DNA of 64,000 nt from Pseudomonadota bacterium (GCA_018241685.1 JAFEDJ010000025.1:1-64000), one strand, 5' to 3'. Positions 1 to 10,145 are shown, counted from the first letter of the stretch. Numbers and translations are program-made. Notes: a model not told the origin generated them from the letters alone.

Positions 1-194
1 CACGGCAGCCAGCACAGGCCGTAGAAAATGATCTGCGTCGCCCACACCAGAATCCACCGCCAGGTCGCAAAGCGGCCCGTCACCGCACGGGGGTAAACCT
101 TCTGGCGGACGGCGTAGAGGGTGTCCTCGGCTTCACCGGCCTGCGCAGTAGCGGGACTGGTCTTCTTGGCAGCTTGGGTGTCTGGCTGACTCAT
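1..194 (-). CDS. ccoG: CcoG, cbb3 oxidase accessory ferredoxin (N-terminal part)
   Basis: Only the first 64 codons are in the window; the gene runs off the left edge. The translation starts MSQPDTQAAKK and continues into YAVRQKVYPRAVTGRF and a first hydrophobic stretch (WRWILVWATQIIFYGL), the usual start of CcoG (RdxA/FixG), a membrane protein carrying [4Fe-4S] centres and linked to copper reduction for cbb3 oxidase assembly. The iron-sulfur motifs lie outside the window. It follows ccoP on the same strand after 102 bp that contain a hairpin, the common ccoNOQP-ccoG order. Confidence 0.85.
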   Translation of the reverse strand, partial: MSQPDTQAAKKTSPATAQAGEAEDTLYAVRQKVYPRAVTGRFATWRWILVWATQIIFYGLCWLP

Positions 195-227
195 GATCGC
201 AATATCAAAATATTCTTATATTCCAAC

Positions 228-257
228 CCAAAAACACCCCGGGGCCTGCCCGGGGGG
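228..257 (-). terminator. Hairpin with T-run between ccoP and ccoG
   Basis: Seven-base arms CCCCGGG (237-243) and CCCGGGG (249-255) with a 5-base loop. Read on the minus strand the stem is followed by TGTTTTTGGG, a short U-tract. It lies just after the ccoP stop, so it may end or attenuate ccoNOQP transcription before ccoG. Confidence 0.6.
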
Positions 258-296
258 TTCTTGATAGCGAGCAATGTTGCGTCTCGCCGAAAAAGC

Positions 297-1220
297 TTAC
301 TTCTTTTCTTCCGCCGGAGCTGCGGCGTTCTTGGAGAGGCTCAGTACATAGCCGGCAAGCAGATGTACCTTGTCCTCACCGAGGAAGTCCTTCCAAGCCG
401 GCATGCGGTTGGTACGGCCATGGGTCACGGTCTCAATGATCGTGGCTTCGGACGAGCCATACAGCCAGGTCTTGTCGGTCAGGTTCGGTGCGCCAACGGC
501 CGGGGTGCCCTTGGCTTCCGGACCATGACATGCGACGCAGTTCTGGGTAAAGATCTCCTTGCCACGCTGGGCGCGCAGGGAGTCATTGGCCAGGCCGGAC
601 AGGGAACGCACGTAGTTAGCCACATCCTTGACGCCATCGGCACCAAGCGCCGGGCCGAACGGAGGCATCATGCCCTGACGACCTTCCAGAATGGTGGTCT
701 TGATGGTTTCCGGCTCGCCGCCGTACAGCCAGTCATTGTCGGTCAGGTTCGGGAAACCCTTGGCCCCCTTGGCATCAGCACCGTGACACTGGGCGCAATA
801 GGTCAGGAACATGCGATGGCCCATGGCGTTGGCTTCCTTGTCGGTAGCCACTGCATTGAGGTCCATGCCACGATACTTGGCAAAGATCGGGCCATACTTC
901 TCGGCCGCGGCCTTCTGTTCAGCTTCCCACTGACCGGCGGAAGACCAACCCAGCTTGCCCTGATTGTTGCCGAAACCAGGATAAAGGGTCAGATAGGTGA
1001 TCGCGAAGATGATCGTGATCCAGAACATGTACATCCACCAACGCGGCAGCGGATTGTTGTACTCCTGCAAAGTCTCGTCCCACACGTGATCGTGCAGGCC
1101 GACCGGGCCCGAGGTCCGCTTGGTCGTGTTGGAAATCAGCACGAACACGCAGAACCCGATGCTCAGGAACACCAGCACCATCACCCAGGCGTTCCAGAAA
1201 CCGCTAACGAAGTCAGCCAT
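297..1220 (-). CDS. ccoP: Cytochrome c oxidase cbb3-type subunit III (CcoP)
   Basis: This diheme membrane cytochrome c passes electrons to the cbb3 oxidase core. The 307-aa product has membrane segments near residues 10-30 and 62-82, then two class I cytochrome c domains with heme motifs CAQCH (142-146) and CVACH (228-232). The start chosen is the ATG at 1220, giving MADFVSGFWNAW; it follows an AAGGAAGGAAA ribosome-binding site and overlaps the end of ccoQ by 8 bp. Upstream in-frame starts would run through ccoQ and are rejected. The length is normal for the family. Confidence 0.96.
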   Translation of the reverse strand: MADFVSGFWNAWVMVLVFLSIGFCVFVLISNTTKRTSGPVGLHDHVWDETLQEYNNPLPRWWMYMFWITIIFAITYLTLYPGFGNNQGKLGWSSAGQWEAEQKAAAEKYGPIFAKYRGMDLNAVATDKEANAMGHRMFLTYCAQCHGADAKGAKGFPNLTDNDWLYGGEPETIKTTILEGRQGMMPPFGPALGADGVKDVANYVRSLSGLANDSLRAQRGKEIFTQNCVACHGPEAKGTPAVGAPNLTDKTWLYGSSEATIIETVTHGRTNRMPAWKDFLGEDKVHLLAGYVLSLSKNAAAPAEEKK

Positions 1221-1404
1221 TTTTATTTCCTTCCTTGGTTTGCCGCCCCGAATCGGAGGGCGGCAAGTCGTCCTCGCCGAACGGCAGGAGCGCAGCCTCG
1301 TCGAATCCCTTTCGTGCACGACCGCTGTACGCCCACAGGCTGATACAGATGAAACATACAAAGCCCAGGACGGTTACGACCGTACGTGCGTCATTGATAT
1401 CCAC
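1213..1404 (-). CDS. ccoQ: Cbb3-type oxidase subunit CcoQ
   Basis: A 63-aa single-span membrane protein that stabilises the cbb3 complex. The reading starts at GTG 1404 (VDINDARTVVTVLGFVCFI...) behind a CAGGAG ribosome-binding site. A hydrophobic segment at about residues 8-25 is followed by a charged tail, as in CcoQ. The longer in-frame ORF to 1530 would translate the antisense of ccoO's alanine/proline tail and is not supported. It lies between ccoO and ccoP, in conserved order, and overlaps ccoP by 8 bp. Confidence 0.88.
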   Translation of the reverse strand: MDINDARTVVTVLGFVCFICISLWAYSGRARKGFDEAALLPFGEDDLPPSDSGRQTKEGNKNG

Positions 1405-1432
1405 GATGTGCTCCTGCGTTCTCCGAATTGGA

Positions 1433-2131
1433 TTACTGTTTTTCCGGAGCCGCGGGGGCCGGAGCGGCAGCAGCCTCAGCCGGTGCAGGCGCAGCGGCCG
1501 CCACGGCCGGAGCCGCCGGCTTGCCGGCATTCAGCGCGGTGCCAAGACCCTGCAGGTAGGCGATCACAGCCTCCAGTTCGGTCTTGCCTTCCAGCGCCTT
1601 GCGGGCACCCTGAATTTCCTCATCGGAGTAAGGAACGCCGACCTTGCGCAGCGCGGTCATCTTGGCCTCGATGTCGTCAATCTTCGCCGGGCGATCAAGC
1701 CACGGGAAAGCCGGCATGTTGGACTCGGGAACGACGTCACGCGGGTTCAGCAGGTGGATGCGATGCCATTGGTCGGAATAACGGCCACCAACGCGGTGCA
1801 GATCGGGACCGGTACGCTTGGAGCCCCACTGGAAGGGGTGGTCATATACGTACTCGCCAGCGACGGAGTAATGGCCATAACGCTCGGTTTCGGCACGGAA
1901 CGGACGGATCATCTGCGAGTGGCAGTTGTAGCAGCCTTCGCGGATGTAGATGTCGCGGCCGACGAGGCGAACGGGATCGTAGGGCTTGAGGCCTTCCACC
2001 GGCGTGGTGGTGGACTTCATATGGAACAGCGGCACGATTTCCACCAGGCCGCCGATACTGACGGTCATCAGCGTGAAGACGATCAGCCAGCCAACCTTAC
2101 GTTCGATAAAGTCGTGATTCGATTGAGCCAT
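1433..2131 (-). CDS. ccoO: Cytochrome c oxidase cbb3-type subunit II (CcoO)
   Basis: This membrane-anchored monoheme cytochrome c is the second core subunit of cbb3 oxidase. The 232-aa product has an N-terminal membrane anchor (about residues 13-35) and one heme motif, CYNCH (67-71), followed by SQMIRPF. The C-terminal 35 or so residues are an Ala/Pro/Glu-rich tail of low complexity. The ATG at 2131 follows GGGAGGAAA, a strong ribosome-binding site, 19 bp after the ccoN stop. Confidence 0.96.
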   Translation of the reverse strand: MAQSNHDFIERKVGWLIVFTLMTVSIGGLVEIVPLFHMKSTTTPVEGLKPYDPVRLVGRDIYIREGCYNCHSQMIRPFRAETERYGHYSVAGEYVYDHPFQWGSKRTGPDLHRVGGRYSDQWHRIHLLNPRDVVPESNMPAFPWLDRPAKIDDIEAKMTALRKVGVPYSDEEIQGARKALEGKTELEAVIAYLQGLGTALNAGKPAAPAVAAAAPAPAEAAAAPAPAAPEKQ

Positions 2132-2150
2132 GATTATTCTTTCCTCCCGA

Positions 2151-3572
2151 TCAGGCGTGAGCGCCGGCAGGTGCCAGCACCGGAGCTTCATAGGCCTTCT
2201 GACCGGCGATGGTCTTCACCATGTTGTAGAACATGATCAGCATGCCGGTCAGGAACAAGACACCGCCGAGAACGCGGATAGCCCAGAACGGGTAGCTAGC
2301 CTTCACAGCTTCAACGAAGGAATAAGTCAGGGTGCCGTCCGGGTTGGTGGCACGCCACATCAGGCCCTGCATGACACCGGAAATCCACATGGAGGCGATG
2401 TAAAGCACGATGCCGATGGTCGCGATCCAGAAGTGGGCAGTGATCAGCTTGGTCGAGTACATCTCGGTCTTACCGTACATGCGCGGAATCAGGTAGTACA
2501 TGGCGCCAATGGAAACCATCGCAACCCAACCCAGTGCGCCGGAGTGCACGTGACCGACGGTCCAGTCGGTATAGTGGGACAGCGCGTTGACCGTCTTGAT
2601 CGACATCATCGGGCCTTCAAAGGTAGACATACCGTAGAAGGACAGCGAAGTGATCAGGAACTTCAGGATCGGGTCGGTACGCAGCTTATGCCAGGCGCCG
2701 GAGAGGGTCATGATGCCGTTGATCATGCCACCCCAAGACGGAGCCAGCAGAATCAGGGAGAAGACCATGCCGACGGACTGAGTCCAGTCGGGCAGCGCGG
2801 TGAAATGCAGGTGGTGCGGACCCGCCCACATGTAGGTGAAGATCAGCGCCCAGAAGTGCACCACCGACAGACGGTAGGAATACACCGGACGACCGGCCTG
2901 CTTCGGCACGAAGTAGTACATCATGCCCAGGAAGCCGGCGGTGAGGAAGAAGCCCACCGCATTGTGACCATACCACCACTGGATCATCGCATCCTGAACA
3001 CCGGCGTAGGCGGAGTAGGACTTGGTCAGGGTGACCGGGACTTCAGCGCTGTTGACCAGATGCAGCAAGGCAACGGTCAGGATGAAGGCGCCATAGAACC
3101 AGTTCGCCACGTAAATATGCGTGGTCTTTCGGGTGGCGATGGTGCCAAAGAACACGACGGCGTAGGAAACCCACACGACCGTGATCAGGATGTCGATCGG
3201 CCACTCCAGTTCGGCGTATTCCTTGCCGGAGGTGAACCCCAGCGGCAGCGAAATCGCAGCCAGCAGGATGACCAATTGCCAGCCCCAGAACGTAAAGGCT
3301 GCAAGGCCCGGGGCAAACAAGCGGGTGTGGCAAGTACGCTGCACACAGTAGTACGACGTTGCAAAGAGAGCACATCCACCAAACGCAAAGATCACCGCGT
3401 TGGTGTGGAGCGGGCGGAGCCGTCCAAAGTGCAGCCATTCGGCAACGTTCAATTCGGGCCACACGAGCTGTGCTGCGACGATAACGCCGACCAGCATGCC
3501 CACGATGCCCCATACCACCGTCATGATGGCGAACTGCCGCACGACTTTATAGTTGTAAGTCTGCGATTGCAT
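2151..3572 (-). CDS. ccoN: Cytochrome c oxidase cbb3-type subunit I (CcoN)
   Basis: The catalytic heme-copper subunit reduces O2 to water and pumps protons in the inner membrane. The 473-aa sequence has about 12 hydrophobic segments and the family's heme and copper-ligand contexts: [31 protein letters not shown] and [11 protein letters not shown]. The start is ATG 3572 after GATGAGGTGA, which is preferred to the in-frame start at 3680 because the FNR box and predicted promoter lie between them. It is the first gene of the ccoNOQP operon. Confidence 0.97.
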   Translation of the reverse strand: MQSQTYNYKVVRQFAIMTVVWGIVGMLVGVIVAAQLVWPELNVAEWLHFGRLRPLHTNAVIFAFGGCALFATSYYCVQRTCHTRLFAPGLAAFTFWGWQLVILLAAISLPLGFTSGKEYAELEWPIDILITVVWVSYAVVFFGTIATRKTTHIYVANWFYGAFILTVALLHLVNSAEVPVTLTKSYSAYAGVQDAMIQWWYGHNAVGFFLTAGFLGMMYYFVPKQAGRPVYSYRLSVVHFWALIFTYMWAGPHHLHFTALPDWTQSVGMVFSLILLAPSWGGMINGIMTLSGAWHKLRTDPILKFLITSLSFYGMSTFEGPMMSIKTVNALSHYTDWTVGHVHSGALGWVAMVSIGAMYYLIPRMYGKTEMYSTKLITAHFWIATIGIVLYIASMWISGVMQGLMWRATNPDGTLTYSFVEAVKASYPFWAIRVLGGVLFLTGMLIMFYNMVKTIAGQKAYEAPVLAPAGAHA

Positions 3573-3646
3573 GTGAGTCACCTCATCAAAAGAAAACAAA
3601 ACCCCCCTGACTGCTCGACGGACGGACCGGCGGCAGGCTTCGCGGA

Positions 3647-3687
3647 AGGATACGCCGCGATAAGAGCGGCATTTTGACACAGATCAA
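3647..3687 (-). promoter_or_regulatory. FNR/ANR-type class II promoter of ccoNOQP
   Basis: TTGACACAGATCAA (3674-3687) matches the FNR/ANR consensus TTGAT-N4-ATCAA at 9 of 10 fixed positions. On the minus strand a TATCCT -10-like hexamer (3652-3647) lies 21 bp downstream of the box, almost exactly the class II spacing that puts the box at about -41.5. The predicted transcription start near 3640 leaves a leader of about 70 nt before ccoN. This fits oxygen-limited induction of cbb3 oxidase. Confidence 0.78.
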
Positions 3688-3833
3688 CTTTATTGCGCCG
3701 CAAGAAGACCTGGGCGGCGTGGCGAACCGGAGATTTCCAGGAATAAGGCCCTACTTGCGGATCGGCCTTATGAAGGGATAAGGAAAGCCTTTAAGACCTA
3801 CTAGAGAATAGGGTCTTTCCTCGCAAATATTCC

Positions 3834-3849
3834 TGTCGGATTTACGACA
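3834..3849 (+). promoter_or_regulatory. NifA upstream activator sequence (TGT-N10-ACA), rnfH side
   Basis: TGTCGGATTTACGACA fits TGT-N10-ACA exactly. Its centre is about 116 bp before the transcription start predicted from the sigma54-type element at 3932-3947, a usual NifA distance. A second TGT...ACA pair at 3852-3868 has an 11-base spacer and is off by one. Confidence 0.6.
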
Positions 3850-3931
3850 ATTGTAAGGTCTCACAACACCACACCTTCCAATAGCGACAAAAAAACCATT
3901 GATTCATATGAAAAAAGACTGCGGCCCTGGG

Positions 3932-3947
3932 TGGCACAGGATGTGCG
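3932..3947 (+). promoter_or_regulatory. Sigma54-type promoter upstream of rnfH
   Basis: TGGCACAGGATGTGCG has the invariant GG (3933-3934) and GC (3945-3946) separated by exactly ten bases and the TGGCAC block of the -24 element; the -12 element is GTGCG rather than TTGCA. Transcription would start near 3958, leaving a leader of about 168 nt before rnfH. Confidence 0.55.
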
Positions 3948-4125
3948 TTTGCGTTCGCTGAACAGTCAAGCGACGTTGCGACAGTCCTTTCAAACCTCGA
4001 TGGGATCCGATTGACACGGCGCGCTTCAAGTAAATAGCCGAGCCCTGGACAGCCCTGCTTGCGGAAATCCGAATCCCGCAGGAACACCACCCGCCAGGGC
4101 CCGAGCACATCAGGAGTTCCGAACC

Positions 4126-4404
4126 ATGCAAGTCGGTGTTGCTTATTCCGAACCATCCCAGCAGGTCTGGCTGACCATAGAAGTACCGGACGGAGCATCC
4201 GCCCGCGAAGCCATCGAAGCCTCCGGGATACTCAGACAGTTCCCCCACATTGACCTCTCCAGCCAGAAAGTCGGTGTATTCGGGAGACTGGTCAAGCTGG
4301 AAGCCCCGCTGAAGGCGGGCGACCGCGTGGAGATCTACCGCGGGATCATCTGTGATCCCCAGACCGTACCACGTCGTCAGTTGGACGATGACGACGACGA
4401 TTGA
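4126..4404 (+). CDS. rnfH: RnfH-family protein
   Basis: A 92-aa beta-grasp protein of the RnfH (UPF0125) family. It begins MQVGVAYSEPSQQVWLTIEV and contains the family blocks GASAREAIEASGI, KVGVFGRLVKLEAPL and GDRVEIYRGI; the C-terminus is a run of aspartates. RnfH proteins occur with Rnf electron-transport genes in diazotrophs such as Rhodobacter, and elsewhere with ratAB; their biochemical role is unclear. The ATG follows AGGAG by 9 bp. The candidate NifA/sigma54 promoter upstream and nifLA downstream point to the nif-associated type. No rnfABCDGE genes are in this window. Confidence 0.85.
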   Translation: MQVGVAYSEPSQQVWLTIEVPDGASAREAIEASGILRQFPHIDLSSQKVGVFGRLVKLEAPLKAGDRVEIYRGIICDPQTVPRRQLDDDDDD

Positions 4405-4555
4405 AGACGTTCGCCACCGCATGCCCTGACAGGGCGCTGGGGCCAGTGCTCCAGCCCCTCTTCCCGGTATCACCGACCATCGGGCGATCAAATGCCTCGG
4501 CACGCCCCTGCCCCACAGGATTTGTCACCTCGCGCGCGCTCCTTCCACGCGCCCA

Positions 4556-4582
4556 TCCCGGCTTGCGGCCTGCAGACCGGGA
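4556..4582 (+). repeat. Inverted repeat in the rnfH-4646 spacer
   Basis: TCCCGG and CCGGGA arms flank 15 bases in the 241-bp gap between rnfH and the next gene. They could form a weak mRNA hairpin. No promoter with correct GG-N10-GC spacing was found in this gap; a GGCACG...GC near 4499 is one base short. Confidence 0.3.
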
Positions 4583-4645
4583 TTTCAAATGCGAGCCTTG
4601 TTCAGATTCCCTCAAGCCACAGCCAGAAATAGAAGGAGCACGCCC

Positions 4646-5620
4646 ATGAACGCGAATCCGAGCTGGACCGAGCGCACCAAGGCACTCGAAGCGTCCGTCG
4701 TCGAAGTCTGCACCCTTGTCCCGGTTTCAGCCGGCCCCGGAATCCTGGCCAAGGAGCTGGCCCGCCACATTCCGGAACTCCATTTCCGCCGGACTCTCTG
4801 CCGCGGTGGCTGGTATCGCCTCGGCGGCGTCCTTGCGGCAAACGGATCGCGCATCTCCGACGACCTGGAAAGCTGGGCGGAGATGACGCTCGCGGCCTGC
4901 GACGGGGATTTCGAGGCCCTGCGCGACGAATACGCGGGCAAGGATCTGATCGCGACCCGCCGCGTGGGTCGTACCCATTACTTCGTCGCCTCCACCGGCG
5001 ACAAGTCCACCGATTTTCTCCAACTGGAGATCGAGGACCTGCAAGAGACCCAGGCCCATACGCTGTTTGCCCAGACGCCCGCACCAGGCGCCATCGATGA
5101 ACTCATCGACCCGGATCTCGGCCACCACAACGGACAGCCGGTCGGGCTTCCTTATTACACGTTCCGGCGCCTCACCCACATTGGTGACCTGCTGGCCCGC
5201 CTGCGCCAGCAAGCACCAGAAGCGCAACCCATCCACCGCTTCAGCGATGACTGGAGCGAGTCCAGCGCCGGGCATGCCACCGCCTTCAGCAACCAGTGGG
5301 TCATTGCAGTGCGTGAGCATCTCGACCGCTTCCAGCAGAACGTCATCCGCGCCCAACCGGTGCCGGCCATCGACGGCGAACCGCCGGTCTTCGGTGCACG
5401 GGAAGGCACCCGCGAACTGGCCCTTCACGACGCACTGGTGTCCTTCGACAGGGCAGCCGGCTATCCCTTTGCGTGGTACTTCCACATGCTAACGACCAAG
5501 GCCGTGCCCCACTGGGTGGCACGCGTGGTGATGGAAGACGCCAACGCGGGCTTCGCCTACCTCCCCCGCCGCGACGAAGACGTCGTACGCCGCTGGCTGC
5601 ACTCACCCTACGCACTGTAA
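4646..5620 (+). CDS. Unrecognised 324-aa protein between rnfH and nifLA
   Basis: I do not recognise a family. The product starts MNANPSWTERTKALEASVVE at ATG 4646, after AGAAGGAGC. It has no signal peptide or membrane segment and looks soluble and acidic. Two parts are visible: an N-terminal half (1-150) with RRVGRTHYFVASTGDKSTDFLQ-like beta-rich sequence, and a C-terminal half (150-324) rich in His/Trp/Phe with YPFAWYFHMLTT and VPHWVARVVMEDA. Codon use and GC match the neighbours. It lies downstream of the NifA/sigma54-type promoter of rnfH and upstream of nifLA, which suggests a role tied to nitrogen fixation; that is inference from position only. Confidence 0.8.
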   Translation: MNANPSWTERTKALEASVVEVCTLVPVSAGPGILAKELARHIPELHFRRTLCRGGWYRLGGVLAANGSRISDDLESWAEMTLAACDGDFEALRDEYAGKDLIATRRVGRTHYFVASTGDKSTDFLQLEIEDLQETQAHTLFAQTPAPGAIDELIDPDLGHHNGQPVGLPYYTFRRLTHIGDLLARLRQQAPEAQPIHRFSDDWSESSAGHATAFSNQWVIAVREHLDRFQQNVIRAQPVPAIDGEPPVFGAREGTRELALHDALVSFDRAAGYPFAWYFHMLTTKAVPHWVARVVMEDANAGFAYLPRRDEDVVRRWLHSPYAL

Positions 5621-5660
5621 TAGGGCAAGGGGCTGGATACGGGATGCTATTGACGGGAAG

Positions 5661-5677
5661 CGCACCAGCATGGGGCA
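5661..5677. promoter_or_regulatory. Candidate NtrC-binding site upstream of nifLA
   Basis: CGCACCAGCATGGGGCA matches the enteric NtrC consensus TGCACCAACATGGTGCA at 14 of 17 positions and keeps the dyad. It lies about 133 bp before the sigma54-type -24 element at 5809-5824, a usual enhancer distance. A weaker GCACC half-site follows near 5722. Confidence 0.55.
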
Positions 5678-5808
5678 AGAGCCCTGCGCAGGATCAGGCG
5701 GCACATCGGACTACGCACCGTACCAGCCCCTCCCGACGCCCCCAGGCCCTTGAATCACAAAAAGAAACAAAACCCGCACGAGATCGGACAGGGTGAGCAC
5801 GACAAACA

Positions 5809-5824
5809 AGGCCCGCTACTTGCT
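5809..5824 (+). promoter_or_regulatory. Sigma54-type promoter of nifLA
   Basis: AGGCCCGCTACTTGCT has GG (5810-5811) and GC (5822-5823) ten bases apart and a consensus TTGCT -12 element. The -24 element deviates at the first T and at the A. The predicted start is near 5835, about 83 nt before nifL. Confidence 0.6.
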
Positions 5825-5827
5825 TAA

Positions 5828-7579
<1,752 letters not shown>

Positions 7580-7597
7580 GCCAATGCACGCCATTGA

Positions 7598-9178
7598 ATG
7601 GACCCGACGCCCGTGAGCGAAAATCTGATCCAGGCCCCTGGCGCCCTCCTTGAGGCAGAGCTGGATACGCTGTTCAGCGTCAGCCAGATCCTGTCCCGCT
7701 CCCTCGACTTGCAGGACACCCTCAAGGAAGTGCTCCAGGTCATCGGCGAAGGCTGCGGCCTGCGCCTAGGCCTCGTCGCCCTCCTCAGCGACGAAACCGG
7801 CAACGAACTCTTCATCAGCGCAGCCCACGGCCTCGACGTGGAGGCCGCCGGCCACATCCGCTACTCCCGCGGCGAGGGTATCCTCGGCCTGGTGCTGGAA
7901 CGCGGCCGCAGCGTGATCCTCGACGAAGTCGCCCGCGAACGGCGCTTCCTCGACCGCCTCGGCGCCTACGCGCCCGACAAGCCCTTCATCGCCGTGCCGA
8001 TCCGCATCGGCTCCGAGTTGGTTGGCGTACTGGCCAGCCAGCCCGACACATCCGACGACGGACTCCTCGACGAACGCGCCCACTTCCAGGAGATGGTCGC
8101 CAACCTGATCGGCCAGAGCGTGCGCCTGGCCCGCCAGGTCGCCAAGGAGAAGCGCGACCTGGTGGACGAGCGCGACGACCTGCGCCGGGCAGTACGCGGC
8201 CAGTACGGCTTCTCCTCCATCGTCGGGCGCTCCGAGCCGATGAAGCGGGTCTTCGACCAGCTCCGGCAGGTCGCCAAGTGGAACACCACGGTGCTGATCC
8301 GCGGTGAGACCGGCACCGGCAAGGAGCTCATCGCCAGCGCCATCCACTACAACTCGCCGCGCTCGGCCAGCCCCTTCGTCAAGCTCAACTGTGCGGCGCT
8401 GCCCGAAAACCTGCTCGAATCCGAACTCTTCGGCCATGAGAAAGGCGCCTTCACCGGCGCGGTGTCCCAGCGCAAGGGGCGTTTCGAGCAGGCCGACGGC
8501 GGCACCCTCTTCCTCGACGAAATCGGCGAAGTCTCCGCCGCTTTCCAGGCCAAGCTGCTGCGCATCCTGCAGGAAGGCGAACTCGAACGCGTAGGTGGCA
8601 GCCGCACGCTGAAGGTGGACGTCCGCGTCATCGCCGCCACCCACCGCGACCTGGAAATGGCCGTCGAGGAAGGCAAATTCCGCGAGGACTTGTACTATCG
8701 CCTCAACGTGATGCCGATCTACGTGCCGCCGCTGCGCGACCGCATCGAGGACATCCCGGAGATCGCCAATTTCCTGGTCACCAAGATCGCCAAGCTGCAG
8801 GGCCGTGAGTTGGGTATCACCGACAGCGCGCTACGCCTGCTGACCCAGCACATGTGGCCGGGCAACGTACGCGAACTGGAAAACTGTCTGGAGCGCGCCG
8901 CAGTCATGTGCGAAGGCTCTCACATCGACCGCGACCTCGTTCTGTTGTCCGGTATCGAGGAACGCCTGCAGCCGCCCCGTCCGCGCGCAGCCAGCGCCGC
9001 CGCCCCCGTCAGCAACGTGGATCTGGGCGACGAGAACATGGACGAGCGGGAGCGTGTCATCGCCGCGCTGGAGCAGGCCGGCTGGGTGCAGGCCAAGGCC
9101 GCACGCCTGCTCGGCATGACCCCGCGGCAGATCGCCTACCGCATCCAGACCCTCAACATCACGGTCAGGCAGATCTGA
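7598..9178 (+). CDS. nifA: NifA, sigma54-dependent activator of nif genes
   Basis: This enhancer-binding protein drives nif promoters with RpoN. The 526-aa product has an N-terminal GAF domain (about 25-170), an AAA+ domain with Walker A GETGTGKE (236-243), the sigma54-contact loop GAFTGA (283-288) and Walker [12 protein letters not shown] (301-311), and a C-terminal Fis-type helix-turn-helix ([19 protein letters not shown]). The linker before the HTH lacks the C-X4-C pair of oxygen-sensing NifA proteins, which fits control by the adjacent NifL. No clear Shine-Dalgarno precedes ATG 7598, so coupling to nifL is likely. Confidence 0.95.
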   Translation: MDPTPVSENLIQAPGALLEAELDTLFSVSQILSRSLDLQDTLKEVLQVIGEGCGLRLGLVALLSDETGNELFISAAHGLDVEAAGHIRYSRGEGILGLVLERGRSVILDEVARERRFLDRLGAYAPDKPFIAVPIRIGSELVGVLASQPDTSDDGLLDERAHFQEMVANLIGQSVRLARQVAKEKRDLVDERDDLRRAVRGQYGFSSIVGRSEPMKRVFDQLRQVAKWNTTVLIRGETGTGKELIASAIHYNSPRSASPFVKLNCAALPENLLESELFGHEKGAFTGAVSQRKGRFEQADGGTLFLDEIGEVSAAFQAKLLRILQEGELERVGGSRTLKVDVRVIAATHRDLEMAVEEGKFREDLYYRLNVMPIYVPPLRDRIEDIPEIANFLVTKIAKLQGRELGITDSALRLLTQHMWPGNVRELENCLERAAVMCEGSHIDRDLVLLSGIEERLQPPRPRAASAAAPVSNVDLGDENMDERERVIAALEQAGWVQAKAARLLGMTPRQIAYRIQTLNITVRQI

Positions 9179-9190
9179 CCGCCACACCGC

Positions 9191-9490
9191 TCAGTTGACG
9201 ACCCGGGTCGACGGCGCCAACGGCTCGGGCCCGGGCTGGCTGAGCACGGTCAACGCTTCCCAGTTGCTCACCAGCTGGGCGGCGCATCCCCTGAGGATGC
9301 CATCCAGACGTTCATCCGCGCTGACCACCCGCAGATGCGTGACGATCGACTGGGCCACCGCCGCGCTGCGACGGGCGGGGAAACTGCTCATCAAGGTAAG
9401 CAAGGCTACCAGCGCCAGATCGGGAGACGTCTCGTAACCAGGCAGGCCATCCTCCTCCTCGCCGCCTCGGCAGTAGCACGGGATACTCAT
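9191..9490 (-). CDS. Uncharacterised 99-aa protein coupled to the S4 paralogue
   Basis: No family is recognised. The protein begins MSIPCYCRGGEEEDGLPGYE and has a CxC pair at residues 5-7, a helix-rich middle (DLALVALLTLMSSFPARRSA) and a polar C-terminus. Its ATG (9490-9488) overlaps the stop of the S4-like gene in an ATGA junction, so it is probably translated by coupling. The longer in-frame ORF to 9640 would lie entirely within the S4 gene. It converges on nifA with a 12-bp gap. Confidence 0.65.
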   Translation of the reverse strand: MSIPCYCRGGEEEDGLPGYETSPDLALVALLTLMSSFPARRSAAVAQSIVTHLRVVSADERLDGILRGCAAQLVSNWEALTVLSQPGPEPLAPSTRVVN

Positions 9491-10098
9491 ATCCGCACCG
9501 CGTAGTATTCGACCACGTGCTGGACCGCCACCGGGAAAGGCACCTCGCTGGCCTCCGGCAGACGGGTCACGATGGCCTGAAAAGCCTTGCCGTCGCTGCT
9601 CAGCCACTCCGGGTGGGTCAGGGCCGGCTGCTCGACGCACTCCAGCACCATCGGCATGCGCCGCGCCTTGTCGGTGAGGACAATGACGTCACCCGGCTTG
9701 ATCCGGATAGACGGGATATTCACCGGCTGGCCGTTGAGCAGCACATGCTTGTGGCGCACCAGCTGGCGGGCCGCCACCAGCGTCGGCGCAAAGCCGGCGC
9801 GGAACACGAAGTTGTCCAGACGGCGCTCCAGCAGTTCGAGCAGCTTGGTGCCGGTGGGCGCCTTGGCTCGCTTGGCCTCACGGAAGAGCCGCTGCAGCTG
9901 GGCTTCGGTCAACCCGTAGTTCATTCGCAGCTTCTGCTTCTCGATCAGCTTGAGACCGTAATCCGACTTGCGCCGCGGACGCGCACCGTGCTGCCCGGGC
10001 GGATAGTCCCGCTCGTCGACAGACTTTCGGGACAGGCCTGGCAACTCGCACCCGAGGGCGCGCATGACCTTCAAACGGGGACCGGTATAACGAGACAT
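9487..10098 (-). CDS. Second-copy ribosomal protein S4 (uS4 paralogue)
   Basis: This 203-aa S4 homologue begins MSRYTGPRLKVMRALGCELPGLSRK and contains PPGQHGARPRRKSDYGLKL, the S4 RNA-binding block RQLVRHKHVLLNGQPVNIPS and LERRLDNFVFRAGFAPT. It is not in an alpha ribosomal operon; its neighbours are nifA and a heme-type TonB receptor, so it is presumably a paralogue. From memory its N-terminus resembles cyanobacterial/plastid S4 more than proteobacterial S4, suggesting acquisition. Only one Cys (17) occurs in the N-terminal region, so the four-Cys zinc knuckle of some S4 proteins is absent. A role under metal limitation is an inference from the Fur-like operator on its 5' side. Confidence 0.85.
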   Translation of the reverse strand: MSRYTGPRLKVMRALGCELPGLSRKSVDERDYPPGQHGARPRRKSDYGLKLIEKQKLRMNYGLTEAQLQRLFREAKRAKAPTGTKLLELLERRLDNFVFRAGFAPTLVAARQLVRHKHVLLNGQPVNIPSIRIKPGDVIVLTDKARRMPMVLECVEQPALTHPEWLSSDGKAFQAIVTRLPEASEVPFPVAVQHVVEYYAVRI

Positions 10099-10145
10099 CG
10101 ACAGAGATTCCTTGGACGAAAACGAGGGCGGCACAGTGCCGAAGA

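Larger units (their letters stand above)
3688..4125. other. Gene-free region between cco and rnfH promoters
   Basis: No credible gene is seen. It holds two inverted repeats: ATAAGGCC (3743-3750) with GGCCTTAT (3764-3771), and AGACCTA with TAGGGTCT around 3794-3817 inside a wider AGGAAA/TTTCCT pair. It then holds the NifA-type upstream site and sigma54-type promoter listed separately. An AT-rich tract (about 3886-3917) lies between those two, where an IHF bend would be expected. Confidence 0.5.

Noticed and set aside
30..3680. Long plus-strand ORFs opposite ccoNOQP (for example 2130-3677)
   Set aside because: They are antisense frames of GC-rich genes with His/Gln/Gly-rich meaningless translations; the minus-strand genes have clear families.
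3908..3961. 17-codon ORF MKKDCGPGWHRMCVCVR
   Set aside because: It has no ribosome-binding site and overlies the predicted sigma54 promoter, so it would be cut by the transcription start.
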